Part shown: in pieces, positions 42,424 to 50,473 of the stretch | Layout of the letters: each line of letters begins with the position of its first letter | How positions within the stretch are numbered: position 1 is the first letter of the stretch | From: Candidatus Methanomethylicaceae archaeon | GTDB lineage: Archaea > Thermoproteota > Methanomethylicia > Methanomethylicales > Methanomethylicaceae | Length of the DNA: 61,436 bases | NCBI GenBank assembly: GCA_015660995.1 | Contig: JACTUC010000010.1 | Span: forward strand, 1-61,436 | Direction of reading: 5' to 3' | Made by a program: the position numbers and the translations under genes | Notes under the pieces: generated by a model | Told to the model about the DNA's origin: nothing | What the model saw: only the letters and a program-made list of their open reading frames with translations | Database searches by the model: none

Positions 42424-42500
42424 TGGTGCCCGAGGCCGGACTTGAACCAGCGACACTCCGGTCTTCAGCCGGATGCTCTCCCAGTCTGAGCTACTCGGGC
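42424..42500 (-). tRNA. tRNA-Phe (GAA)
   Basis: Complete cloverleaf on the minus strand. Acceptor GCCCGAG pairs with CTCGGGC, the anticodon arm is TCCGG-CTGAAGA-CCGGA with GAA at 34-36, and the T-arm is standard. CCA is encoded. No intron is needed to fold it. Its 3' 32 bases are repeated at 40899 and 32109, marking it as an integration target. Confidence 0.93.
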
Positions 42501-42707
42501 TTCCGTTGGTCTATACAAGCATGGGTTCTATAAGTTTTTTCGTCTCTAGGTCAGCAAACTTTTATCTTGTCTGCAATCAGGGTATAACGGGGCAATGATC
42601 GCTCAGAGTTAAGACGACCAGCAGGGATGACTTGAAGGCGTTTGCGATAGCCCCCTTCTCGCAAGACGAACTTTTTAAATACCTCCTTTACAAATTGTCT
42701 CAAGGTT

Positions 42708-42805
42708 GCGGCCGTAGTCTAGCCTGGTCTAGGACGTTAGCCTGCCAAAGGCTATGGTCCTGTAGAACGCTAAGGACCCGGGTTCAAATCCCGGCGGCCG
42801 CACCA
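42708..42805 (+). tRNA. tRNA-Gly (GCC) with 20-nt intron
   Basis: The acceptor GCGGCCG/CGGCCGC, D-arm, T-arm and encoded CCA are clear. The anticodon stem TTAGC (42737-42741) pairs only with GCTAA at 42769-42773, once 20 nt (about 42749-42768) are removed. This leaves the loop CTGCCAA with anticodon GCC. The intervening AGGCTATGGTCC segment pairs with the exon to give a bulge-helix-bulge-like fold, as for archaeal tRNA introns near position 37/38. TTTTTAAAT at 42672-42680 is a likely TATA box. Confidence 0.9.
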
Positions 42806-42940
42806 AACTGTTTTATCGTCAATTTCCGTATACACTTAAACCGAATCAGGCGCCGATAGAGCGCCTAGGCTCAGGTCTATAATGCCATCAACCCATGGTG
42901 TTAAACAAATAAACAGTTGATAGAACAATAAGGCGTTAGC

Positions 42941-42948
42941 TATATAAA
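42941..42948 (+). promoter_or_regulatory. TATA box of leaderless Lsm gene
   Basis: TATATAAA about 24 nt before the ATG at 42968 places the transcription start at or next to the start codon, so the message is probably leaderless. Confidence 0.55.
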
Positions 42949-42967
42949 CCACTAACTGTAATAACAG

Positions 42968-43441
42968 ATGTTGCGCTGGTGTTCCCAACTGCACGCACAA
43001 GATAAAACATCGGTTCTTGACAGGCTAAGGCGATATATCGATAGCATGATCGAAGTGCATCTCATTGATGAGAAGGTCATCAAGGGAAGGCTGGTCCAGG
43101 TAGACAACGAACTCGTGAACATCTTCTTGGAAGACTGCATGGATGCTAGCGGGAAGGCATCACCCGCAGCGGTTGTCATGGGAACCTCAATATCCTTCAT
43201 CAACATCATCTCCCTGCCCGTCGAAGAGACCCTGGACGAACAGGTCTTCATGCTGATTCAAAGAAATGGCGACATGCCTGTTAAAGAGATCTCAAAGATG
43301 CTTGATGTCAAGCCAAAAAGCGTGAACTCTGCCATCAAGCGGCTGAAGAGGATCGGGCTGCTTACAGTTCACTTGGAGCGCGCACCTAAGAAGAAGCGCC
43401 AGGTGAGCAAACAGCAAATTGAAAAGAGAGCACGCCGCTGA
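42968..43441 (+). CDS. Lsm/Sm-like protein with C-terminal winged helix
   Basis: RNA-binding Lsm domain at about residues 18-85 (MIEVHLIDEKVIKGRLVQVD then NIFLEDC, the Sm1 and Sm2 strands). It is fused to a helix-turn-helix at about 95-135 (DMPVKEISKMLDVKPKSVNS AIKRLKRIG) and a very basic tail. Archaeal Sm proteins are usually about 80 aa, so this 157-residue Lsm-HTH form is extended. It may link RNA binding with DNA or RNA regulation. The TATA box placement suggests a leaderless message. Confidence 0.83.
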   Translation: MLRWCSQLHAQDKTSVLDRLRRYIDSMIEVHLIDEKVIKGRLVQVDNELVNIFLEDCMDASGKASPAAVVMGTSISFINIISLPVEETLDEQVFMLIQRNGDMPVKEISKMLDVKPKSVNSAIKRLKRIGLLTVHLERAPKKKRQVSKQQIEKRARR

Positions 43442-43488
43442 AACCTTCAGGATGAAATCTTTTTATCCGGACGTTATCATCCTTAATC

Positions 43489-43563
43489 GTGGCAGGCGAT
43501 GATGAAGAGTCCCAAAGACGCAAGGATGATTTGGATCTTGAGTACAAGGAGCCTGCCTCCTAA
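43489..43563 (+). CDS. possible leaderless micro-gene, 24 aa
   Basis: GTG-initiated frame MAGDDEESQRRKDDLDLEYK ending EPAS. A TATA-like CTTTTTATCC lies about 26 nt upstream of the GTG, as expected for a leaderless archaeal message. A T-rich stretch (TTTTATTTTTT) follows the stop like a terminator. The peptide is acidic and hydrophilic with no known family. The evidence is promoter and terminator position only, so it could also be a small RNA. Confidence 0.35.
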   Translation: MAGDDEESQRRKDDLDLEYKEPAS

Positions 43564-43642
43564 TTTTATTTTTTAGACCCCGCTTACCGCAATGCCCGTT
43601 CAGTGAAAAGGATAAATCTCGGGTGACATTGAGGTAGGGGCT

Positions 43643-44119
43643 GTGACAATTATGCCCAAAGCTTCAGTCAAGTGGGTAGGCGACCTCAAGTTCCAGGGCA
43701 ACGACGGGTATGGCCATACAACGTTCATGGACGCGCTGAAGAAGCACGGCGGTAAGGGCAGCGAGTTCACCCCGATGGACCTCTTCCTTTCCGCTTTGGG
43801 TGGTTGCGCGGGCATTGATATAATAACCATGCTCAATGCCAGGGGGCAGCACCTCACATTCTTCGAGGTGGAGATGGACGCAATCAAGCGCGAAGAGTAT
43901 CCGAAGTTTTTCAAAAAGATCTCGCTCAAGTTCATGCTGAAGGGGGAACTTGACGACAAGGTCGTGGAGCGAACCATCCGCCTTACAATGACCAAGCTCT
44001 GCCCCATTGCGGCAATGCTGGGGGAGATCGCCCAGCTGAAATGGGGGTACGAGATCGCCAAAGAATCGGAGAACAATTTGAACGGGCATTCTTACAGTGG
44101 ATCTGGCAAGAATCCGTAA
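43643..44119 (+). CDS. OsmC-family protein
   Basis: OsmC/Ohr-fold thiol protein, 158 aa (ATG at 43652 is an alternative start). The two conserved cysteines appear in ALGGCAGIDI (about residue 55) and MTKLCPIAAML (about 117), as in OsmC-like peroxide or persulfide-handling proteins. A GAGGTAGGGG lies upstream. It stands 39 nt before the glycosyltransferase gene. Confidence 0.87.
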   Translation: MTIMPKASVKWVGDLKFQGNDGYGHTTFMDALKKHGGKGSEFTPMDLFLSALGGCAGIDIITMLNARGQHLTFFEVEMDAIKREEYPKFFKKISLKFMLKGELDDKVVERTIRLTMTKLCPIAAMLGEIAQLKWGYEIAKESENNLNGHSYSGSGKNP

Positions 44120-44158
44120 TCTCAACCTTAATAAACCCATATAGATGAAAGAAGTCTC

Positions 44159-45421
44159 TTGGTGCAACCATTGAACATTGCGCTATTTACCTGGGAATAC
44201 CCGCCGAAGATTATAGGCGGGCTCGGCACCTATGCCCACGAGCTCACAAGGCAGCTGGTGAAGATGGAGAACAATGTCGTCGTCTTTACTATGAACGACG
44301 GCACTCTGAAGACGCGCGAGCTGATGAACGGCGTGGAGGTCCACAGGCCGAGGCTCATAGACATCTCGGAGATCTTCCCTGAGGTGGTGGCCGAGGAGAT
44401 CCGCAGGTGGGGCCCGGGGATGAACTCCTTCTCCAATGTTTTTCTCTACAACCTGCTTGTCAGTTCGAAGATCGTCAACGATCTGATCCCCCTGGAGAAG
44501 AAGACCTTCGACATACTCTCGGTCCATGACTGGCTCTCCTCGATGGCGGGGATTACCCTCACCAAGGCTACCGGCATACCCATGGTCCTTCACCTCCATT
44601 CCACCGAGAAAGGTAGGAGCCTCGGGGATGGATCTAAGATCATAAATGAGCTGGAGAAGAAGGCAGCAAACATGGCTGATAAGGTTATTACGGTCTCCAA
44701 TGCCATGAAGGGAGAGCTGATCGCCTATGGCTTCCCGTCAGACAAGATAGAGGTCGTCTGGAACGGAGTCGACTACAAAAAATACTCCCCGGACCGTGTC
44801 CCGCTAGAGAAGGTGCAAGAGATCAGGTCGAGATACGGCGTCACCCAAGAGTCAAAGCTGATACTCTTCATAGGGAGGCTCACAGGCGTAAAGGGGGTCG
44901 ACAGGCTCATAATGGCCATGAGCCAGGTTCTGTCAAGGTTCCCAAGAACTAAGCTGCTGGTAATCGGAAAGGGGGAGATGGAGGGCGAGCTTGTGCGGCT
45001 AGCAACCAGCCTAGGCATAAGCAACAACGTCATATTCAACTTCAACATGCTCCCCGAGGACGAAAGGATAGCCCACTACGCAGCCTGTGATCTCGCTGTC
45101 TTCCCGAGTCTCTACGAGCCATTCGGAATCGTCGCCCTGGAGGCTATGGCTATGAAGAAACCCATAGTTGTGGGTGCGCGGGGCGTAAGCGGGCTCAGGG
45201 AGATAGTCATCTCCTCCGGGGAGAAGCAGACTGGTTATCATGTAAATCCTTACGATCCGAACGACATCGCCTGGGGCATAGACAGCCTCCTTGCCGACGA
45301 GGATAAAATGAGGCGCCTGGGCGAGAATGGCAGGAACCGCGTGATCGCCGAGTTCTCATGGGAGACAGTAGCCCAGAACGTATTCAGAGTTTACGAGAAA
45401 GTTGTTGCCGGAAGAAGCTGA
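44159..45421 (+). CDS. glycogen synthase-like glycosyltransferase
   Basis: GT-B glycosyltransferase (GT4/GT5 type), 420 aa, most like archaeal ADP/UDP-glucose glycogen synthases. TWEYPPKIIGGLGTYAHELT is the nucleotide-sugar/acceptor GGLG motif. HVHDW appears as SVHDWLSSMAG. The C-terminal E-x7-E motif is EPFGIVALE. Start choice among TTG 44159, GTG 44162 and TTG 44171 is open; a TATA-like element near 44128 favours a leaderless start. It is convergent with the debranching enzyme and heads the glycogen block. Confidence 0.85.
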   Translation: MVQPLNIALFTWEYPPKIIGGLGTYAHELTRQLVKMENNVVVFTMNDGTLKTRELMNGVEVHRPRLIDISEIFPEVVAEEIRRWGPGMNSFSNVFLYNLLVSSKIVNDLIPLEKKTFDILSVHDWLSSMAGITLTKATGIPMVLHLHSTEKGRSLGDGSKIINELEKKAANMADKVITVSNAMKGELIAYGFPSDKIEVVWNGVDYKKYSPDRVPLEKVQEIRSRYGVTQESKLILFIGRLTGVKGVDRLIMAMSQVLSRFPRTKLLVIGKGEMEGELVRLATSLGISNNVIFNFNMLPEDERIAHYAACDLAVFPSLYEPFGIVALEAMAMKKPIVVGARGVSGLREIVISSGEKQTGYHVNPYDPNDIAWGIDSLLADEDKMRRLGENGRNRVIAEFSWETVAQNVFRVYEKVVAGRS

Positions 45422-45428
45422 TCACCGG

Positions 45429-47369
45429 TTATAGGATCCTGAAGAACCTGTCCACATAGGGGTCGCACCAGTGGCTCCAGTACTGGGCGGGGTTCTTGAG
45501 GGGTATAGGATTCATGCTCCCCTCAGAGGGGTTCGGGTTTCTGCCCACCGGAAGGCCAAATATCTCACTCGTATAGAGGAGTGCTGACTCTGAGACCGTC
45601 TGGTCAAGCGTGTTCATCAGAAGTTCGTTGATAGTATCTGCAAGCCCAAGCCTGCTCATGAATTCTATGAGGTAGGGTGTGTCCCTGGGCCAAATCACGG
45701 ACCTGTGGTACTCGGGGTCGCCGAGGTAGGGCGAGACCTGCCTGGTGATCGCCATGCCGAACGGCATGGACTCGTCCCCAAGGTGCCTGAGCCTCCTATT
45801 GACTATGAGCTTCCTTGCGTGCAGGTTCGCGCTCTGCAGCTCTTGGTCCGTAAAGAGGTGGTGTGCCGCAGCCAGGCCCACGATCCCCATGGACGTCGCC
45901 TCCTGGTCAGACCTTCCAGTCTTGGCATCGAGGATGCTGGCAAGGCAGTGACCGTCCCACATCCTGCCCTTGAATGCCTCCTCCATCTTGGCGAGCGAAT
46001 CCTCGAGAACGCTCGGATAGAGATAGCCCATCCTTTCCGTCCTCCCTTTGAGCGACTTTAGGGATCTGATCCAGAGGCCATTCACCTCCGGCAGATAGTA
46101 CTTGGGTAGCTCCCATTCGTCCCTGCTCGTATTCCATCCGTCGGGGAGCCTTCTGGGCCTTCCATCCTCCCCCGCCCTAGAATCTGTCCAGGACTGGAAG
46201 GGCGCGCACGCCACCAGCCCGCTCGTTATTACTGGAGGCCCGAGCGGTTCAATCTCCCTACTGCTCATCGTCTCTACTAGGCTAGCTGCTGTGTGGATAC
46301 TCGTCTCCGCAGTCGCGCTATCGAGCTTGCTGCAGAGCGACAAGAGGAGCGGTGGGGCATCAGCCGAGTGATCGCCACTGCCAAGGATGGTGGGAAGAGT
46401 CATCCCCTCCTCGAGCTCCCTCAGAAGCATCGAGGCAAGCGATCTGATCCTCACCTCCCAGCCAAAGAGCTCTGTGTAAACCTTGAAGTTGCTGAGAACC
46501 CCCTCCAACGCATCCCTGACCCACGGCTTCCTGAACCACCAGCAGCCTGCCTCGGGGAACCACTCCCCGCCTATCTCCAGCCCGAAGGTCCTGAGGCTGT
46601 TCAGCCTCATCAGGATCAGCTTCCTCAGAGTTGGCTCGTAGACCAGCACCCTTTCGACCCAGGAGTGATCGATCGCAGGGGTCTTTGCGGTCACGCCCTC
46701 CAGAGACACGTTCATCGTCTTTCCCCTGACCGTGAAAATGCCAGGGCCGAAGACCCTCCTCGTCTCACTCGCGAACCGCACGTAGCCGTTCTGATCCCGG
46801 AGCCTGAAGCCGCTGCCGAGCTTGTAGGTCCATTCGGTAACCATCTCTGCCTGCTCCATGCCGTCAAATGGGCCCATGCTGAGGACTAGCCCGCCCTTCC
46901 TTACCTGGAGCCAGTCGTTGACTAATTCACAGATGTGCCCATGAGGATCGGAGGTGCTGTTCATTTCCCGCAGGTCCAAGAGTGGCAGGACCCTGACCCC
47001 CTGCCTGTCAAGGTCGATGCTGAACCTTGATCCGTCGAACCTGAAACTCGCATCGAGCCCGTCGTAGTGGTAGACCGACTGGAAAGGGTCCAGCCTCACT
47101 GCCTCACCCTTCCTGCCGACATCCCCAAAGAGAAACGTATCAACAACCTTGAAGACATCAGGACCCCTTGAGAAGAGTAGCCCTTGGTGCGTGTAGTCCC
47201 TATTTGGGCCAAGGAAGAACTCGTTGCCTACGCCCAGACCTGCCGAATAGACCGAAGAGGACCACTCCCCGACTGGCGACTTGAGCAGTACCTGCATGGT
47301 CCGTGCATAGTCCCAGTCATCATTCTCATTGGGAGCGACCTCGACGGAGAGATCCTCATCAATCACCAA
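45429..47369 (-). CDS. glycogen debranching enzyme (amylo-alpha-1,6-glucosidase)
   Basis: Archaeal-type glycogen debranching enzyme, 646 aa. The N-terminal roughly 270 residues are a beta-sandwich domain (GDE_N-like). The rest is an (alpha/alpha)6 barrel of the GDE_C type with WFRKPWVRDALEG (about 370), LYPSVLEDSLAKME and the late RSVIWPRDTPYLIEFM carrying an active-site Asp. It hydrolyses alpha-1,6 branches of glycogen. It faces the glycogen synthase gene across an 8-nt gap and is divergent from the small wHTH gene. Confidence 0.83.
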   Translation of the reverse strand: MVIDEDLSVEVAPNENDDWDYARTMQVLLKSPVGEWSSSVYSAGLGVGNEFFLGPNRDYTHQGLLFSRGPDVFKVVDTFLFGDVGRKGEAVRLDPFQSVYHYDGLDASFRFDGSRFSIDLDRQGVRVLPLLDLREMNSTSDPHGHICELVNDWLQVRKGGLVLSMGPFDGMEQAEMVTEWTYKLGSGFRLRDQNGYVRFASETRRVFGPGIFTVRGKTMNVSLEGVTAKTPAIDHSWVERVLVYEPTLRKLILMRLNSLRTFGLEIGGEWFPEAGCWWFRKPWVRDALEGVLSNFKVYTELFGWEVRIRSLASMLLRELEEGMTLPTILGSGDHSADAPPLLLSLCSKLDSATAETSIHTAASLVETMSSREIEPLGPPVITSGLVACAPFQSWTDSRAGEDGRPRRLPDGWNTSRDEWELPKYYLPEVNGLWIRSLKSLKGRTERMGYLYPSVLEDSLAKMEEAFKGRMWDGHCLASILDAKTGRSDQEATSMGIVGLAAAHHLFTDQELQSANLHARKLIVNRRLRHLGDESMPFGMAITRQVSPYLGDPEYHRSVIWPRDTPYLIEFMSRLGLADTINELLMNTLDQTVSESALLYTSEIFGLPVGRNPNPSEGSMNPIPLKNPAQYWSHWCDPYVDRFFRIL

Positions 47370-47491
47370 CAGTGAAGCACCGAGTCCCCTCTCTCGCTGG
47401 AGCTATTTTAGTTTGGTCTCTCGATCTGCGATCAGCGCAGCTATGGTAAAGGTTATCTTCGCTAGCGCAGAATAATAGGAAGGGACCAGCC

Positions 47492-47734
47492 GTGTATGAT
47501 ATTTATGAGCTTACGCCCTCGATGCGCGTCCTCCTCTGCATGCACAATATGTCCGCAGTAGACGCAAACAACGCCAAGAAAGCCGAAGACCTAACTGGTC
47601 ACTGCGACATGGACTACAACGATCTGGAGAAAGCACTCTGCGAGCTTGTCGATTTCGGCTACATCGTCAAGAAGGACCACATCTACTACCTTAGCAGTTT
47701 AGGAATTTCCGTGGTAAGAAGTGTCTTCACATAG
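47492..47734 (+). CDS. small winged-helix-like protein
   Basis: An 80-residue protein with a predicted helix-turn-helix (KKAEDLTGHCDMDYNDLEKAL) followed by a beta wing (FGYIVKKDHIYYLSSLG), the pattern of short archaeal wHTH regulators. GTG start with GGAAGGGA upstream. It precedes the glycosyltransferase pair by a few bases and may regulate the glycogen genes; family not identified. Confidence 0.6.
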   Translation: MYDIYELTPSMRVLLCMHNMSAVDANNAKKAEDLTGHCDMDYNDLEKALCELVDFGYIVKKDHIYYLSSLGISVVRSVFT

Positions 47735-47746
47735 TAGGTGCACCCC

Positions 47747-48328
47747 TTGAAGCCCGTCCTGCACATAACTTGGGAGTATCCCCCATACGTAGTGGGTTCA
47801 CTCTCGATGGAGCTCCGCAATACGCTCGTGCCCCTGGCGCAGCAGGTACCAGTGAACCTCGTTGTAAGGGCAGACTCTGACGAGACCGCCGAAATAGATG
47901 GGATGAAAATCTTCAAAGTGTCCCAGTCCATAAAGTCCTCGCCCCATGTCTTGGCCTATGCCCACGTGCTCAATATCGATCTGGTCAGGGGTGCTAGCAG
48001 GGCTATCTATGAGTCAGGGGGGGCTTCACTTGTCCACTGCCACGACTGGATAAGCTCCCTGGCGGGCGTCTACATCAGCTCCAACTTCTGCCTCCCCCTA
48101 GTGATCTCCGTCTACAGCACGGAATTGGCCAGGTCGCGCAGCCTCAGCACTCTCCTGAGCATGGGCATCTTTGATCTGGAGAAGCACTGCCTAAGGAGGG
48201 CGGACGTCGTTGTGGCAGACATGAGCTTGGCTGAGAGCCTCTCGAAAGACTATGGCGTGGATCCTGGGAGAATCTTCCCCCGCGGTGGCGATCTGCTCAA
48301 GGTCTACAATAGGTGGGCGATGAGATAG
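47747..48328 (+). CDS. stand-alone N-terminal domain of a glycogen synthase-like GT
   Basis: A 193-residue protein covering only the first Rossmann domain of a GT-B enzyme. It matches the neighbours through ITWEYPPYVVG and SLVHCHDWISSLAGVYI, but the donor-binding GGLG is replaced by GSLS and the whole nucleotide-binding C-domain with E-x7-E is absent. It ends abruptly and the full-length GT starts at the next base. Catalysis is not expected; a regulatory or heteromeric partner role, or a decaying duplicate, is inferred. The TTG at 47747 with GGTG upstream is preferred over the GTG at 47738. Confidence 0.7.
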   Translation: MKPVLHITWEYPPYVVGSLSMELRNTLVPLAQQVPVNLVVRADSDETAEIDGMKIFKVSQSIKSSPHVLAYAHVLNIDLVRGASRAIYESGGASLVHCHDWISSLAGVYISSNFCLPLVISVYSTELARSRSLSTLLSMGIFDLEKHCLRRADVVVADMSLAESLSKDYGVDPGRIFPRGGDLLKVYNRWAMR

Positions 48329-49501
48329 ATGAAGGTCCTCATGATTAGCTGGGAGTATCCGCCCTACATTGTCGGAGGTCTAGGCAGGCATGTATTCCAC
48401 ATTTCAAAGTCCCTAGTGCAGAAGGACATTGATGTAACTATCCTGACTTTTACCGACGGCTCCTCACCCTCCCAGGAGGAGGTAAACGGGGTGCATGTTG
48501 TCCGGATAAACCCCTACAGCCTAAGGTACCCGGATTTCATATCCTGGTCCCACGGTCTGAACATGCTGATGGTAGAGGCCGCGTCTGCAATAGACGACTT
48601 CGACCTTATTCACGTTCATGATTGGCTCACAGCCTACGCTGGCATAGCGCTGAAGCATATCAAGAGGAAGCCACTGGTCGCTACGATCCACTCAACCGAG
48701 CTCGGCAGGAGGGGCAGCCTCAGGAATGACTACGAGCGCCATATCCATGAGCTTGAGTGGTGGCTGACCTACGAGGCATGGAATGTCATATGCTGCAGCA
48801 ACTATATGCTCCGTGAGGTTTCGGGGAACATGAGCTGCCCCCGCGAGAAGATGTCGGTCATAACCAATGGCTACGAGGGAGGCTCGATGGGTCCGCCCGC
48901 GCCACTGGTCCGGAAGAACTACGCCCAGAACGGGGAGAAGCTGGTCCTCTACGTAGGCCGCCTCGTCTACGAGAAGGGGCCACACATACTCCTTGAGGCA
49001 GCCAGCAAGCTGAAGCACCTCGACCTCAAGTACCTTATAGTCGGGGACGGGTCCATGAGGCCCTACCTGGTCGACCTTTCGAAGAGGCTAGGCATCTCGG
49101 AGAGGGTCTACTTCCTTGGCCATGTCACCGACTCGGAGCTGGCGACCTTCTACAATTGGTCTTCAGCAGCCGTCTTCCCGAGCCTCTACGAGCCATTCGG
49201 AATCGTCGCTCTGGAGGCTATGGGGGCGGGGATTCCTGTTGTCGTCTCCGCTACCGGGGGGCTGGACGAGATCGTCCAGGACGGTTACAATGGGCTGAAG
49301 TTCATGCCAGGCTCGTCGGACTCGTTGACATATCAGCTGAACCGGGTGATCACCGACAAAGCCCTGAGCGATTGGCTTGTGGGCAATGCGCGGCAGTCAG
49401 TGGAGAAGTACTCATGGGACAGCGCCGCATCCGAGACCGAAGCGGTCTATCACAAAGTTCTTGATCAATACGAGAAAAGCTCTTGGAAACCCGCTGTATG
49501 A
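48329..49501 (+). CDS. glycogen synthase-like glycosyltransferase
   Basis: Full-length GT-B enzyme, 390 aa. ISWEYPPYIVGGLGRHVFH carries the GGLG acceptor/donor motif, LIHVHDWLTAYAGI follows, LYVGRLVYEKGP opens the C-domain, and EPFGIVALEAMG is the E-x7-E catalytic block. It is closely related to the enzyme at 44159. It starts immediately after the dead N-domain protein, so the two are translationally coupled, and is followed by the ROK kinase. Confidence 0.86.
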   Translation: MKVLMISWEYPPYIVGGLGRHVFHISKSLVQKDIDVTILTFTDGSSPSQEEVNGVHVVRINPYSLRYPDFISWSHGLNMLMVEAASAIDDFDLIHVHDWLTAYAGIALKHIKRKPLVATIHSTELGRRGSLRNDYERHIHELEWWLTYEAWNVICCSNYMLREVSGNMSCPREKMSVITNGYEGGSMGPPAPLVRKNYAQNGEKLVLYVGRLVYEKGPHILLEAASKLKHLDLKYLIVGDGSMRPYLVDLSKRLGISERVYFLGHVTDSELATFYNWSSAAVFPSLYEPFGIVALEAMGAGIPVVVSATGGLDEIVQDGYNGLKFMPGSSDSLTYQLNRVITDKALSDWLVGNARQSVEKYSWDSAASETEAVYHKVLDQYEKSSWKPAV

Positions 49502-49516
49502 TTGGAGACATGTAAA

Positions 49517-50467
49517 ATGGAATTGGGAATAGGCGTTGATGTTGGGGGAACCTGGGTAAGGGCAGCACTGGGGGACAGGAATGGCAAAATCCTTAGGAAG
49601 GAATCAAAATTCGTCAACGCGAGGGGTAACGAGCTCTTCCTTGGCCAGCTCGAGGAGATGATCCGCCAAGTTGGGGGTGAAGACCTACCCCAGGTGACTG
49701 GCATAGGGATCGGCCTGGCTGGGCGGCTCGATCTAGGGAAGGGTAAGCTTGTCTTCTCGCCCCACTCGTCGCTCAGGGACATTGAAGTCTGCGAACCCCT
49801 GGAGAGGCGTTTGGGAAAGAGCGTCACACTGCTCAACGACAACGTGGCTGCCGCCCTAGCTGAGAGCGTCATAGGGGGAGGGGTGGGCCAGCGCAACCTC
49901 GTCTATGTAGGGATCGGGACCGGCATAGGGGGTGGTGCAATCATCGACGGGCGCATCCTCCTAGGAAAGGATGGCAACGCCCACGAAATGGGTCATATGA
50001 CCATTGACCCGGAAGGAAAGCTTGAGTGCGCCTGCGGAGGGCGTGGTCACTGGGAAGCTTATACCTCAGGCAGTGGCCTCCCCAATTTCGCAAAGCTCCT
50101 CGCCCAGGAGTACCGGGAGCGCACGCTCCTGCTCGACCAGCTGAAGGATCGCGGCATAGTCGCCAAGGACATCTTCACAGCTGCTCGTCTCGGTGACGAG
50201 TTCGCTGCGCTGGTGGTGGAGGAATCTGCAAAGCTGAACGCCATAGCATTTGCCAATCTCACGAACCTGTACGACCCGAGCGTCATTATTGTGGGAGGGT
50301 CAGTGGCAATAAACAACAAGGAATTCGTTGTGGATCCAATGGAAGATCGCCTGGCAAAACTCTCATTCAACTCCCCCCCCAAGGTCAAGATAACACCCTT
50401 GGGGGAAGAGTCATCCCTCCTTGGAGCCATACTCTCCAACTTCTCGGACATACACATCCGCGTTTAA
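49517..50467 (+). CDS. ROK-family sugar kinase (glucokinase-like)
   Basis: ATP-dependent hexose kinase of the ROK family, about 316 aa from the ATG at 49517, which has GGAGA 8 nt upstream. The ATP motif is GVDVGGTWVRAA, the GHM-type substrate helix is EMGHMTIDP, and the ROK zinc-type motif is CACGGRGHWEAY. DPSVIIVGGSVA closes the nucleotide site. It likely phosphorylates the glucose freed by debranching and GH57 activity. Operon with the two preceding GT genes. Confidence 0.88.
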   Translation: MELGIGVDVGGTWVRAALGDRNGKILRKESKFVNARGNELFLGQLEEMIRQVGGEDLPQVTGIGIGLAGRLDLGKGKLVFSPHSSLRDIEVCEPLERRLGKSVTLLNDNVAAALAESVIGGGVGQRNLVYVGIGTGIGGGAIIDGRILLGKDGNAHEMGHMTIDPEGKLECACGGRGHWEAYTSGSGLPNFAKLLAQEYRERTLLLDQLKDRGIVAKDIFTAARLGDEFAALVVEESAKLNAIAFANLTNLYDPSVIIVGGSVAINNKEFVVDPMEDRLAKLSFNSPPKVKITPLGEESSLLGAILSNFSDIHIRV

Positions 50468-50473
50468 ACGTCC

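Larger units (their letters stand above)
40899..42455. mobile_element. tRNA-Phe-proximal 1.5-kb insertion unit
   Basis: Segment between the internal tRNA-Phe fragment and the intact tRNA-Phe. It carries one minus-strand gene (41258-42241) whose N-terminus resembles an integrase core-binding domain. Inverted copies of a GGGTTTGGGG..TTAAA motif flank that gene at 41198-41225 and 42359-42384. The 40931-41257 gap otherwise holds the conserved hairpin, a GGGTTAAATTTTAACCC palindrome at 40972 and T-rich sequence without a convincing gene. Confidence 0.4.

Noticed and set aside
45705-46889. Long plus-strand frames opposite the debranching enzyme
   Set aside because: They mirror the codon pattern of the GDE gene, which has clear family motifs; the opposing frames have none.
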